64,000 nt of DNA from Cyanoderma ruficeps (lineage: Eukaryota > Chordata > Aves > Passeriformes > Timaliidae). This document shows positions 1 through 13,338 of this stretch, in pieces. Where the stretch lies: the NCBI GenBank assembly GCA_008694505.1, contig VZDJ01000041.1, positions 6,353,124-6,417,123 on the forward strand. The letters are read 5' to 3'. The notes under the pieces were generated by a model. It saw only the letters and a list, made by a program, of their open reading frames with translations, had not been told where the DNA came from and ran no database searches. Made by a program: the position numbers and the translations under genes. Each line of letters begins with the position of its first letter. The stretch's first letter is position 1.

Positions 1-24
1 CCTTCCTTCCTTCCTTCCTTCCTT
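1..24. repeat. (CCTT)n microsatellite, cut by the window edge
   Basis: Six perfect copies of CCTT occupy the first 24 bases, then the tract breaks into TTGTTG. The array probably continues to the left of the window, so its true length is unknown. It is a simple tandem repeat with no sign of function. Confidence 0.95.
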
Positions 25-3000
25 GTTGTTTCCTTTACTGTTTTAAAGACTTTGCTTTCAAAGTCAGGCAAGTTTGGAAAGTACAAAAACCTCTCAACAA
101 ATCATTTTAATTTGGAGGAAAAATAAAGAAAGAAAAGATCTTTAGCTTCTATCCAAGTGGGATTAAAGATACAGTGTCTATACGTACAGCTCAATCTTTC
201 ATTACAGTGCTTTGGCACAGGACATTTTATGTAATAAGGATTATTCGGAGTTTTTATGGCATTTGGCTTTGTCTCATGTAGCAGAGATATCAAGACTGCA
301 CCTGTTTATGTCATTCAACAAATTATTTGGCTTTGGTAAAGAGAAGAGTAATCACAGCTAAACAAATTTCATATTCAGCACCTAAAGGGCATATTTTTAT
401 CCTATTTAGAGAAAAAAGGTAAATACTGTGGTTGCTTCTCATCATGGCTCTCCTCTTAGGAGACATCACTACAGCAATCCACAGCTGAGAAATGACTTCT
501 GGCACATCTAACCACTTTCACTAACCCCGCCTGCAAAGCCTGTCACTGTGGATCCAAACACTACCTCCTGTCTGCCACTTCCAGTGTCTACTGCAGCCAT
601 GTGTGGTCCTTCAGCTGAAGAACTTGTGGTGTTTTATGCCTTTTCAATCACTGCTCCAATTGTCACCAGCCAGCCAACTAAAATTGGCTCAAAGAATGTC
701 AACTTAAGGAAGTGTGAGACCAGTAACTTGCCATAAACTTTCAGCATCAGATCAGGCAAATAAAGGTTCTCAAACAACCTCCGAATTATACAAATGTTTT
801 TTACACTGATCCTTTCAAACACAGAGAAATGTATTTCCTGTGTAAAATAGTATCAATGAGAAGTCAGTGTCTGTTGCTAGATTAAGGGACCATGTGGGTT
901 TTTTTCTTCCCAGCATAATGAGGTCATACCTTCATTGCAGAGAGTTTGGTAGAAATCTATTTTTGGATGCATTTCTACAATTGCATGCATGACAATTACA
1001 AGCAAAATAGAACCTAAGGTGGTACTGCCTTCAAAGCACTTCAGCAATTTTCTCAGGTTAGCAGAGGTAAAAGATGTTATAGAAAAATAAGAAAGAAAAG
1101 GCTATTTTACATGTCTGGAAAGAAATAACAGTTCATTTTCACACTTATATTTTAGATTCTGTGGTTATAGAAGTCATTAGTTTATACTGTTTAAAAGTTG
1201 TCTTAACTTTAACCCTCATTAAAAAGTCCAGAGGTGTGCAATTAGAATGAACTGCAAGCTAAAAAATAAGAACTATACAGAAGGATCAGGGGAATCGTTA
1301 TTTTTGCTTATAATAGAGATGACTGAGTTGTGGGAGGAAAGATGGGCCAATGGTCTCCACATATTTTAAATGTAACTGTCAGAGAAAAAGAACATGAAGT
1401 GCAGTCTTTGTCCTCTGAGAGAAGAACTAAGTGTAATAAGCAAAAACTGTAGCAAAAAAGATCTATATCAGACATTATAAAAAAGATGTATAACTGTCAG
1501 GTGGTTATTTACTAGAATAGCTTGCCCTGGGACCATGAAATTAATATGACTCTTAGGTTTCAGGAAGCAGTAAGATGGTCATCTTTCAGGGGTGCTCAGA
1601 AACAGCTGCTCGTCTTTGTCTCTGACTTGCAATGTCATATCTGGCCTCACTTTCTGTAACTCCAGAACTGGCCCAGTCAGAAGCTGCAGAAGCTGGCATA
1701 GCCTGTGCTGTCAGAAGCTGGCATGGTGTGCCTGCCAGCACACAGTATCCCATGTAGGCAAGCCACCACGAAGTGTATCTGACAAGTTCTGCTGGCTCAG
1801 TGTATCTGTCAGCTTCCATATATACTATGGCAAGGATTTAATATTTAATTCATTGGAAGAAGTGCTCACAAGAGGCAGAGAGAGAGAAGAACAGACTCCA
1901 AGAAGACATCAAAGGTCTTTATGAAAATGTAGAATTCTACTAATGTTTTTTCATATTGGGAAAGTTTTGACAGCCCATTCTCTGAAATGATACAAAGTCC
2001 ACTATAACATATGTACAATCAGTAACATATACAGTCTGTACTGCTTGTATGTACTTTCCTGTGTATTTGGTGTAATTGGTCTAAACTGGAAAACAGAGTT
2101 TTGTTATGGATATAGATGGATATAGATGGATATATAGAGATTATTTTATATGTGTTTGTGTGCTAATTTATATACATATCTGACATAATATAAAATTCCC
2201 TAGTCATTATGAATATAAAACTGTCCATATAACTATGTGTATAGCTATGAATATGTAGGATCTCTATGTATATATATTCAAAAATGTAATGAAATATTGC
2301 AGCTGAACATATTTTGTCTTTCAGATTGCTGTTATTTACAAATATTGTTCAATGGATTCAGCCTCAGAAAGAGCTTCACATACTTTCATGAGATTTTTTG
2401 GACCACTCAGTGCAGTATACTTTCTGGCTTTTCAAATCCTTAAGGTCTATACAAGTGTCTGTTCTGCTTTTATGTCCACTCTGGGGTTTTCTTCAGTGCC
2501 CCAAAAATCAATTTTACATTCAATTTAAATATTGGATTATATTTCTCTTTGGTCTCTCATACCACACTGTTAGGGGGACAAGGCAGCTGGATTTTTTTCA
2601 AGTACATTTTACATTGAAGACCTCACTTCTAGGACAACCAATAATCACTGTACATTTAGGCAAGTATCATCATTGTAACCAAAAGGAAACCTTACAGAAT
2701 TTTTTTTAATAGATTTCATATTGGGTTAAAAGAAATAGTTTGGAAAGTATTGAAACCAACTCTTCCTGCCATTTCCAGCACATTTCATTTTCAGCTACAT
2801 GTGATGAAATGAAACACAAAAAGCACAAAAGAAAGGAGGAATAATGCCTTTGAGCAATAGCTCACTGCTCAGAATAGAGGGGGTGGGGGGCAAATACTCA
2901 ATTCACCTTTTTCTTCAAATCCCACTTTTCAATGACTGATAGGATGACATCATGGGTTGTTCTAGAGGGAAATGTTCTCCAGCTCTTCTATTCATGTTAC

Positions 3001-6000
3001 TCCAGTATGTATAAAATGGTAAAGCATTCATGGAGAACCATACTGGCACCTCTCAGGAGAGTCCCTGTGTGAACAAGAGATGTGATGTCTCTCACTGGGT
3101 GACACAGAGAGCATCTACACAGGCACATCTACAGAGGCACAAGAAAGAGCGCAAGAGTCAACACACAGAACACTAGACTCTGATGAGGGGATACCCACAC
3201 CTGTGGGTCTGCCTCTTTCCTGCATGTGCACTGCAATGTCTGCTACCTGCACACCAGGGCTTGGAGTGGGGCAAGAGGCAGTGCTGATGGTAGTCCCAGA
3301 GCTGATCACCAGCTTTTGCTGTTTATCTGGTACACATCCTCCTTAACTGGATGATACAATACTTTTGCTCCACCTTCCACATACACCTTTGCTGTCAGTG
3401 GTTGTCTGCAAAACTTCTGAGATCCTTCTAAGGCATGTCCTGGCATTTTCTCCCAGAAAGGGGCATGGTATCTGCAGGCCAGCAGAGCTCAGTGTGAATC
3501 CTAACTTCTTACAAGGACAGTATGAGCAGCCAAGGTGATTTTTGTCTGCCCAAATCTGAACACATGATTTGAATACACCTGTCTGAGCTGTTCATTCTAG
3601 TTTTCCATTATAACCAAAAGACATAAATAGGCATACATAGAGTGCAGTTCACCTTATTTATTTCATGCTTGAGTGTGTCTAAAATAATAAGATTGATTCA
3701 GTCTATCTAAAGTTACTTCTCCTGCTGAATGTAAAGGGAATTCAGGTGCCTAGTGCAGTACACAAATCTTCTTTTTACAAAGCTGGAGAGATGATTTGTA
3801 TCTCACTCCAAACTGAGACTAATCTGTGAGGTTCTAGCAGCCCTGATAATAATGACCAGTTACCATTTAAAGGACCACTCACTGAGACTCACTCTCTCCT
3901 AACCAATAGGCTCTGAACAATGGACAATGAAAGGCTGAGGAAAAAGCTCAGATTTTCAAGTTAGCATGGTTACCTTTTACACTGTGATTCAAATTCTGGA
4001 GGGCTTGTTTTCATCTTCTGTACTTAACCAGTCACATGGTCCCAAATAATAATGGTCTTATAGAGACAGGTCAGAGAAGATGATGGATGATTTTCCAGAC
4101 TTAATTCTCCCCTGACACTGGTGTTAATATGAAACCTGATATGATCTGTTCATAAAGCACTTTCTTTGGGATGTAGATGTTGTATTCAAACACTCATCTT
4201 CTATTATGAGCCTAATATTGTAAAATGTCATAATGTAATGTAGTGTAGGTAAAAGCCCAGACAGGAATGAGTAAAGGGTAAACATTTACCAGCCCACAAC
4301 TTTGACCAGCCCTGGCTACACTACTCACCCAGTAGCCATGTATATTCTGCAAAGTGAATGGGGCACATCTCAGGGTAACACTCACACTTCAGTGATTTAC
4401 CTGAGAAAACAAGTGAGTGTGGGTGGAAAGCAGGGTGAGGCACAGTGGTGTTGTGAGAGGCCAACCCAGTGAATGAGAAAGAGCTGAAGAGCAAGTTGGT
4501 GATGGCTTGGTAAGACTGGTAAAGATATCAGTCTTAATAGAAAAAAGTCTCAGATGTACCAAAGGCATGTGCAAAGAGAAAATAAAAAAAAAATTTATAA
4601 AAAGGTAGAAACCATCACAGTATCTAGTTGCAGATTCCCAGTGAATTTTATCTACAGAAAATCTGGGTTTTCTTCTTTTTCCCTAAATTGGTTCTTTATA
4701 GGATTTGTGTGGGTTTTCTCTTGTTTCCATGGTATTTGTTATCCAGCTATTTGCTTTCTATTCTGGGCTGAACACAGAATGAAAAGCTTTAGTTGCTGGG
4801 GCTGGATTGCTACTTGCTGTAAATTGGGACAGTAGTATCAACTTCAATGAAGTCACTGTTTATTTATATCACCTGACCTTTGAAATTTTATGATGTAGAA
4901 CATTATGAAGAAACCTTGGAAAGGAAGTCCATTTATTTGTTAGGTCTTTGTGTTTGTTTGTATTAACTTTCAGAATAAATGGATAGTATAAGGCAGAAAA
5001 TGTACTACCAGAATTCAGTCAAATAATGCATGACAAAAGAGAAAGCAAAATAAGGACAAGCTGGACAGCTCCAGGCTCACTGAACAAATGCTAAATGCAA
5101 GAACACGACGATGCTTTTGTTTTCACAGAATTTAAAGATATTTGCAACATTTTCCTCTCTTTTCGAGGGAGGGTGTAGGTCCTGCAGCCTAGGTGTTACA
5201 GCACTTAGCACAGGCAGTGTCTTGCATCTCCATTGATCCCTACCACCTGTGAATTCTTGTGTTCATGGATTTGCACTGCCACAGACTGAATCAATGGTGA
5301 TCTCTTTGTTTGTTGGTTTGTTTTTTTTAACCTCCTCCCTCAAAAACTACTCTCTGAGTAATTTCTTCTCTGAGACATGCTCAAATGGACAACTTACCCA
5401 CCAGTGTGCTTATTTACCACTATGTGAACTGCTTCCCATTTGTGATGTTATAACATCCCTATGGCAACTGCAGCACTTGCTTACTTTGGAAAGTCATTTT
5501 AGGAAAGTATTGAATTTATTTTTAGCTTCTTTTAGTGAAATTTAGCAGCTGGAAATGAAGTGAGCCAGCACCATGTTACTAGCCAGAGCTATGCAGAAGA
5601 AAGTTTAAGTTAAAACTACTGTTTTTAATAATATTATTTTCATTCTTACTTAATTATTTCTTTACAAAATACCGGGCCCTTTCTCTTTCCTTTCTCTATT
5701 AATGTATATTTTGTCAAAGAACTGGCTAAAGTTGAAATTGGAATTTAAGATGTGGTGACATCACCATCATAATTGTTTTTATTGTGATGTTTATTATTGA
5801 CCTTAATTTCAAAAGCCTTTATCATAACAGCCATTCAAACTCATAACTGAAATTGTGAGAACAATGATTAATTGAGAAAAAATGTAAGGAAAATTGTTTT
5901 GTTCAAACAAATAAAAATGTCTTCAGCTTGGGTCTATTTCACAGATTTGTATGTTTAGGAACAGCAATAATAAAGAAAAAAAATCAGTTCAGATGTCACT

Positions 6001-6569
6001 TTTCCTTTCCTGCTTAAAATGCAGTAAAAAAAAAAAGTGAAGTTATATTCCCTCTTCAATGTATATTGTGATAAAGGGAGAAAGAAAGTCAACCATAAAC
6101 GCCACATGCCATCAAAAGCAGCAGGCATTAAACTCAGAAGTTCATTCTTTATTAATGGTATTCAGTCTTGCCATAATCTGGTAGTACCATTTCTAAAATT
6201 ATAAGCCTGCAAATCCCATTTTTTAATTACTTTTTTCTCTCCTGACCCCTGTATTAAGTAACCTATAACACATGTTTATGATTTACTGCTCTTTCCCATA
6301 TGTTGAGACCATATTTGATCCATCCTGCTTCACAGGGAAGCTGGAAAATGCTACATAAATTAAACTTGGAAGAGAAATTAATGTGCCTGCTTACCAGTCT
6401 TCACAGGCAAGATATGGAATAAACACTGCGAGACACTGTGGCAGGTAATGTTGTAATGCTCCAAAGTTAAGAGCACATTCCTAGTTACTGACTTCGTAAT
6501 GCAAAGGTAGGAGCTGAAAATGCTGTGTAGCAGTCAGACAGAGGTTAGGCTCCTGCATCACATATCACA
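25..6569. other. AT-rich unique DNA, no gene seen
   Basis: No recognisable gene or element. Small things visible: three copies of the 9-mer CAGAAGCTG at 1678-1686, 1687-1695 and 1712-1720; a short decamer tandem (GGATATAGAT, nearly three copies) at 2108-2135; and a modestly GC-richer patch around 3060-3320. Open frames of 60-110 codons occur on both strands without splice context, codon bias or a recognisable domain, and I do not treat them as genes. Confidence 0.6.
2108..2135. repeat. Short decamer tandem repeat, GGATATAGAT x 2.7
   Basis: Two exact copies of GGATATAGAT followed by a partial third that runs into TATATAG. It is a short local replication-slippage repeat. Confidence 0.8.
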
Positions 6570-7260
6570 AGCAATCTAAGACCTGAGACATTTTCACCAG
6601 ACCACAAGAAGGAATAAGGAGGAGAACGTGTCTGAAATCTTTTTCCATAGATGAAAATAAAAAAACCTCAGGTGGCAGCGAGTTCTAAAAGTTTGATTCC
6701 TGCTGTAAGTTTGATTCCTGCTGTATAAAGTACTTTCTCTTATTTTAAGCTCACTTTGTACTAGTGCCACTGAATGGTCTCTGGTTCCAGTAGTGTGAGA
6801 TTAGGTAAATAACTGGCCTTCACCTTCCCTACTGCCTTGTGGAATTTTAAACCTCAATCTGTCATCCCTCAAACTTCTCTACTCAGAAAGAGATCTCATC
6901 CATTTACTCTCTTCTCAGAAGATGGCATCTCCATCTTCTATCATCATGCCTTGTCATGAAAACTTTGGTTTCCAAGTCATCTCCTGGATCTCTCAGTCTT
7001 GATTTTTTTGACCCCCTCAAAGGACTAACTTCAGGAGGAAAGCCCCCGTAACTTGTTGGTGTGGTACTGTTTTGGAAATAGCAGACTAAGAATAGTGTCT
7101 AGGAGCCTCTGGCTTCCTCATGCAGGTTCTCATTTGAAAGCCACATAGCAGCAACGGCAATCCACTTTTCATCTCTTTCAAGAAAATCCCAGGATGCCTG
7201 CTCTGTGCATTTCAAATCACCTTCATGAGGACCTGAACTAGCTTAGCATCATCAGGACTG
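6570..7260 (-). mobile_element. Old, eroded CR1 LINE fragment
   Basis: The plus strand reads like the reverse complement of an old CR1 3' portion. From about 6720 to 6900 the order of short blocks matches the family as I remember it: a 'TAAAGTACTTTCTCTTATTTTAAGC' type block, then 'CTGGTTCCAGTAGTGTGAGA', 'AAATAACTGGCCTTCACCTTCC', and an 'AACCTCAATCTGTCATCCCTC' type block. Similarity fades after about 6910. A stretch near 7240 (AGCTTAGCATCATCAG) may be the relic of the reverse-transcriptase active-site region. Divergence is high and both edges are guesses. An 18-bp tandem duplication (6690-6725) lies inside it. This is recognition from memory of the family; no alignment was run. Confidence 0.5.
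6690..6725. repeat. Perfect 18-bp tandem duplication
   Basis: AGTTTGATTCCTGCTGTA occurs twice head to tail, at 6690-6707 and 6708-6725, with no mismatch. The surrounding CR1 relic is heavily diverged, so the duplication is young compared with the insertion. Confidence 0.9.
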
Positions 7261-8440
7261 TTATTAAGCCATGCCAAACAGCACATGAATTTTTTTGTGT
7301 CACTGTGGATTTTTAGCTTGTCTCAAACACTCAAATATCTTTCTTTGAACCCTTCTCCAGAATTTAAAGATCAACATGCATTTTAAGGAACATGATGCTT
7401 TCTTGAATGCTTGCCAGCATGCTCAGAGCCTTGCTTATTGTGTATAAAATAACCATAATGATTTGATATACTTGAATCCTAAGAATAAATATTCTTTTTT
7501 TTTTTTTCTTCTCCAAGCCCCCTCTATGTATAGATTTAGTGTGTTTCATAATGCTCTCAGCTTTTTTTTGGCAGCTGTGCTCCAGAACATTTTTGGCATG
7601 AATACTTACTTCTTGGCAGTAATGCAAGCTTTTATTACACTACATATTTTATTTCTTTTCAATTGTTCTGTCTACTATATAAAAGCGTCCCTTCCAGTTT
7701 TCTTTCAGTGGAATACAGTCAAAATGCTTGATTTCTTGCATTAATAGGCAAGGAATTTCCATGCACATGCTTTTCTTGTATTCAAAGGTCTACACATTTA
7801 TCTACTCCAAGTGCTTTTGCCCATAAAATGTAGGAAACACAACTTTTTTTCCTCAAATAAATTAGTTTATTTGATAAGCTTTCTCTCTTTGATTTTGTCA
7901 ATGTATTTGGGAGCATATATTATTGGGGGGAAAAGTCTTATTTTATCTCATCTATTGATGGGCAATCAATTTAGATAATCAAAAAACGTGCTCCACAGTG
8001 TCAGGTTTGCTGATAATATAGGGAAGTAGATCAGTAAATATTAAAAAATTAAGAAACCATTAATTCACACATATAAATACATTGTCACTGTTAGTGTGTT
8101 TCATGTTAATATGCTATATTGTGCAATGGCAGAAGTATATAGTGTGTTTCTGGACACTGTACTCAATATCTGTGCAGGAACAGATTGCTGTAAGTCAAAA
8201 CTAATACCTCTCCTTATTAAAACAGTGAGAGCAACATTTTATGACAAAGACATATTGGAAGTTACCCATCTTCCTTATAGATTCTGTCTGCTTATGCATT
8301 CTATTAGTTTATATATGGTTTACCTAATTATTTGCTGCAGCATTTTCCATAAAATTAGCGGACTGTATAATTTTTCCCAGCTCATCCTTAAAAAGAAAAG
8401 GTGGATCTGTTTTCTCTATCTTTTGTACTATCAGTCATGC
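7261..8440. other. AT-rich unique DNA, no gene seen
   Basis: Contains a T-rich tract near 7494-7509 and a TATATAAAAG string at 7676-7685 with no other promoter sign. The 120-codon open frame at 8096-8458 runs into the LTR that starts at 8446 and shows no recognisable domain, so I do not call it a gene. Confidence 0.55.
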
Positions 8441-8445
8441 CCTAC
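8441..8445. repeat. Left target-site duplication of the LTR (CCTAC)
   Basis: CCTAC directly abuts the left end of the LTR and is repeated exactly at 9114-9118, directly abutting its right end. A 5-bp duplication is the size typical of ERVL-type integration. Confidence 0.8.
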
Positions 8446-9113
8446 TATCCTAGGGTGACTATAGTGCCTGGATCCCCAATCGTCTGTTCTGTGTGTGCTG
8501 TGTGTTCTGTACCTTTAAGACTGGTTCTGAGAGGAGCAGGGAAGAAGACGAATGCAGTTTGTTTTGAAAAAACAGTTTTCACTCCTCTCCTCAGTTCTTC
8601 ATCCTTGGGTGTTCGTCGGATGCACGGACAGTGGTGAGAGAGATTTTTTTTTCTTTTTAGTTAGTCTAGCTAGCTGAGGCAAAAAAGCTTCCTGGACTGT
8701 TTTGTTTTTTTCTTTTCCCTTTTTTTTCTTGGGACTGTTTAAATCTGCTCTGGACTGAAAAACCCAGGGGAGCACCAGAAGCTGCACCTGTGGCCCACCA
8801 GGCCTGGACCTGGGCATTTTCCAGCACCAAAAGGGACTGGGACTGATAAGAGACTGAGAGAGCTGAGCTGGCTCACGGCAAGGACTTTCAGTTTTGCCAT
8901 CTCTCTCTTCAGACCAGCGAGAGGTTTTTTTGCTTCATATTATTCATTCCTTATGCTTGTGGGCACTTTGTTTGTTAAATAAATAGTTTTTTCCACTTTT
9001 CTCTGAGGAAGTTCTTTTCTCGGACCGACTGGGGTGAGGGGCCATTTAGGTTTTGCTCTCCAGAGGAGCCCCCATTCGGAGGTTTCCTCCCAAATTTGCC
9101 CTAAACCAGGACA
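8446..9113 (+). mobile_element. Solo LTR of an avian ERVL-type endogenous retrovirus
   Basis: A 668-bp element bounded by imperfect inverted ends: TATCCT on the left, AGGACA on the right. The usual left end would be TGTCCT, so the first dinucleotide TG appears to have mutated to TA. Identical CCTAC duplications flank it. Plus orientation is supported by a polyadenylation signal AATAAA at 8978-8983, followed by a U5-like segment (TTTTTTCCACTTTTCTCTGA, then a GACCGACTGGGG stretch) as in songbird ERVL LTRs. There is no gag, pol or env on either side, so this is a solo LTR left by recombination between the two LTRs of a provirus. It is richer in CpG than its surroundings. Overlapping open frames (8401-8637 plus, 8599-8817 minus, 8940-9161 minus) are incidental. 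Confidence 0.85.
8978..8983 (+). promoter_or_regulatory. LTR polyadenylation signal AATAAA
   Basis: AATAAA lies about 130 bp before the right LTR end, where the R/U5 boundary is expected. It fixes the LTR orientation as plus. There is no evidence that it is used today. Confidence 0.6.
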
Positions 9114-9118
9114 CCTAC
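9114..9118. repeat. Right target-site duplication of the LTR (CCTAC)
   Basis: Exact match to 8441-8445, directly after the terminal CA of the LTR. Confidence 0.8.
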
Positions 9119-12100
9119 CACAATCTAAAAAATACCCATCTTCAACCCTGGAACTGCTCAATCCAGTTCCTAAAATATAACTTGGAATTATGCTTAATAT
9201 TATCTCCTTAAGAGATTGTCAACATTCCTCTACATGGTTTTTTCCTTGGACTTTCCCGAGGGGAATGTTAGTTCGCAATTCCCCAGAGTTTACTGAAAAC
9301 TATCTCAAATCTTCTGGGTTTGTTACATCTTTTTCCATATTTTTCTTCCTACCATTGTGACTTTGGATCACCATTGCCCAAATTGCATTCAGTCATTATC
9401 AGTTACTCTGCAGTATGGAGAATAAATCTCTTCTGTTGCATCCTTTACGTTCTCTATCAAATCCTCAGCTCTTTCCATGAATCTACTGAAGAGCTTCAAA
9501 ATTTCTCTCCCAGGAAAAGTTCATTTAGCACCCTTGTAAAACCACTTAGTTCCCTAATTCAGAGAATTTTGTTTCTTCTTTATCAAAAGTTATATCCACC
9601 TTGATTCCCTTGGCCGTCCTGGGGTGACTCAATGGCTCACTATAACATTTATCTTTTGCTGTCATGCCTCAGATGTCTTTTTGGTTCAACAGCATTCTGG
9701 ACTTCAGAGCAGATATGTCTTTGAGCTAGATCAGCACTTTTCAGTTTCTGACCTGTTGCATAAATATTGATTTTATAGTTTAAAGTTTGTATGGTTTAAT
9801 ATTTTATATTCATATTACCCACTAAAGATAATGTAAAATAATATATATTTAACATCTATTATTGTATTTTGTTAAATTTGATAGTACTAATATCATATGA
9901 TTGTGTATCATGAACTATGTATTTCTATTATATCATGAAATGTGTATTATACCAAATAAGTTGTACTGTGGATCAAGTAGTAAGGCTTCCAGATCTATCC
10001 ATTTATACGCCACCTTCCTTGTCTTTAGACATCTAACAATCAGGAAACTGATTTTTCCATTGTTTGGTAGTTTCATTTATTTAGTTTTGTCATGTCTAGA
10101 ACAACTAGGTGCCATGCATTATTTTTTTCTCAAGTTTGAAACACTGTAAGTTCTTATAAACCTCTTACTTTAATAGTGGACATATTTCATTCCCAGTCAA
10201 CAACTGTGTATTCAAACCTGAATTAAAACCACCCTTATTATAAGACAGACACACCTTATAACTGTCCTAGTCATCAGTCCAATAACAAAAGTGAAAAGCC
10301 TAAGACAATACAACAAGAAGACATTATCAATAATGTGAAAATTAAAAAAAAATAGATAACCAATTATATTGCCAGAAACAGAGTTCTACTCTTGAGAAAA
10401 AGACATTACTTTTTTTAAATTAGACATTCATTTAGTAATTTAGAAATTGAAAATATTATTTTATACAGACCTCTGTGGAATATGTCAGAGAGATCATAAG
10501 GAGAAATGTTAGGAGTTGACATTACAATAGAATATATATTGGAAGAATTAATTCTAACCATTAAAAAATACTTGTGTGATAAAATCTATTTGCGTACGCT
10601 CCTCTGATAATCAATATAGAAAAATAATCACCTCTACAGACTATGTCTTCCAATCCTGAGACATGAAAACATTGTAATTTAGTCTCTCAAACTGCCTTTC
10701 TTTCATAACTTCAGAAGTAAAAAAGTAGGATGAACAGTTCAGGCTGCATTCTAGCTTTTAGATAGCTAAAATTAGGTAAGATTAGTCTGGCCTAGTTACC
10801 AGCAACTTGGAACAAAGGAAATCAAAAGACTCAGGTGCTCTGAGTAATAAAAATACTGCTTTCCGTAAGAGAAAACAAGTGCAGATTCAGTGCCAGATGA
10901 GGAAATTCAGGTCAAAAATTAAGCACCAAGAAGTGGCAAGAGCAAGGCAGTTTGTACATGTGCGAAATGAAGGACATAGAAAAGTTGAGGAATCAACATT
11001 GGCTAAATCAGTGGTAGGTTTCTGTGCAAAGTGAGAAGCAGGACAGGGACAGGAGTCTGTCTACAAGGGAGCCAGCACCTTGTCTAGTTTAAGAGAAGGA
11101 ACAGAAAAGATGGTAGGAGAAGCAAGGAGGAGAGATAAGAAAGCAGTAATGAGGAACTACAGAAGAATTTTAAAAGCTTGAAAAAATGAAACCTAAGGGA
11201 GGACTAACAGCAGAAACGATCAAGTGGCATGAAGTGATTAGAGGTTTTGTATAGTTGGACAACAAACACCATGTACATACAGAGAGACTGAAAAATACTG
11301 TGAGAACAATCTGTGGGATAGACAGGAGCCATTTGGACCTTAGGTAACTTAGAAACATCGTCTTAAGGAAAGAAAAGGTGCCCATATTACAGTATCAGGA
11401 GGAGACTGGTTGTTAGAGTCATCAGAAAGGAGCTGCCACCACTTGCAGAAAAAATAAAATTGCTTATTTTTAAGCTGCAAACAAAGGTGCTTTAGCAAAG
11501 ATATTTTGTTGTTCAAGACTTCCACAGTCCTCACAAAATAATTGCAACTGATATCATGTTTTGATTATAAAATGCAATTCAGAGTGATTTACTATTGAAA
11601 AACAGTAATAAAGAAGTGGTTGTCAAAACAAACACTCTTATCTGCTCCTGTAATTTTACTTCTTATTCTTATAGTACAGTATTAATTAATTAACAATATT
11701 TCCATTCCCCTCCTCCCTTCTGCTAAAAAATGGTAAGATAACTGAGACATAACAATCTTATTTTTGCCCTCAATTATCTTTTAATAAATGTTTTAAGATG
11801 TGCTACTGCAATTAGGGAACACTTATGGGAAGCTAAATAACATGAACCTCAGTGATGCAGGTATTATTGTTACCTGTAGAAAAAATAAAATGTGGCAAAT
11901 CAGATACAATGTTTCTTTTCCAATAAGCTGAAGGAGTTTTCTTACATAAGTGCCGAAGTAGAAGTTAAGCCCTTTTTCTTTCTATTGATGAGGCTACAGG
12001 GTTAATTTCTTGAATATTAACTCTGAAAATAATCTGTATGGAGAAGATGTTTCAAAGGTACAAATTGGATTTCAGAAGTTTTATTGATCTTAATAGAAAA

Positions 12101-13338
12101 TGAATACAAAGAAAGGTTCTTTACTTTGAAAAATCTTCCCATCTCTGTATGTGCATGTCTATATGCAAATGCATTTATTCTAGTGTATGGACATATGCAT
12201 ATATGTGTGACTGTGTGTGTGTATATCTATAGATATATATTTATATATATAAGCTACCTTCAAATGGCTATGGGAAAATCAATATCTCTGTCAATCTGGA
12301 AAATTATTGTTAGAGTAGAATAGAAGATTCACTTTTTCCTTTTAACCTTGAGTTGAAGTAATATAGATCTAAAAGCAAGAACAAGGACATTTTAAGCCAT
12401 AAACTTCAAAAGATTTAATTAATAGTAATAAAAGTAATAGGTAAATGACTGCCATCCATCATGAGCAGAAGATCAAGTTTGCACCCTAGATCATATCCAT
12501 TTGGAAAGCAACTTGGGACAGAATCAGTTTAGGTTACAAGAATTTTAGCCAGACAACTACTTGCATAACTAATTTGGCATGCATTTTGTTTGCAATTTTG
12601 TACATATTGAGATTGGATTTTCAGCACTTCTTGGCAATATGCCATTGAAGTCTCTATATTAATAACCCTTAATACCTGGGCAAGAAATGAAGACAGATAT
12701 TAACATTTTTCTAGCTAGTACAATGTTGTTTCTGGGTGAAGCTTTCAGAAATCTGTCAGGGTGATTGCTTCTGCTCAGAGGGATAGGACGTGAAGATATT
12801 TCCTCTCAAATTCAACATGTAAAAATTCTTAATTAACATTTATATCTAGTCTAAAATAACATTTCTTTCTTTGCTTAGCTTGTGACTCTTTTAACTATTT
12901 GTAGGTAGAGTGATGTGATCTCACAATTATTGCACTTTAAGAAGTGCATTTAACTAAGGGTATGAACGTTTTACACAGACAGATGACATTCATACTACTT
13001 CTGAGTATTAAATAAAGGGAAAATAAAAAACACTGGATACAGGAATTAAGAAATTGAGGTTCAGACTGTGTAACAGAAGTAACTTCAGATCCCTCAGCCA
13101 TTGATGTCTTCAAAATGTACTGAGAGAACAGTCCTAAAAGAAAAATGTTTCTATTATCTGCTGTCCTACTTTTTACACAGCATAATTGAACAAAATGGTC
13201 TAAAATGAAAACCAACTATTCCTAGAGAGCAGAGGGGAAGCATATTAGACTGCCATCAGGAAAAGACTCTAATGACTTTAAAAGAAATGTTAATATCACA
13301 TGGAGTGATATGGTTGCCATTGAATGTTCCACACCCAA
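9119..13338. other. AT-rich unique DNA, no gene seen
   Basis: Nothing recognisable as a gene. Visible structure: a purine-rich stretch at about 11095-11215 on the plus strand, and a TG/TA simple repeat at 12203-12251 (listed separately). Open frames up to 94 codons have no recognisable domain. Confidence 0.55.
12203..12251. repeat. Mixed (TG)n/(TA)n simple repeat
   Basis: A GTGTG tract passes into TATATC and then ATATATATTTATATATATA. It is a short imperfect dinucleotide microsatellite. Confidence 0.8.

Noticed and set aside
7676..7685. TATATAAAAG string
   Set aside because: No CCAAT box with usual spacing, no donor and no transcript-like sequence downstream. Common in AT-rich DNA.
8096..8458. 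120-codon plus-strand open frame
   Set aside because: It is rich in Cys/Leu/Ile/Tyr as expected from AT-rich DNA, and it ends inside the LTR that begins at 8446.
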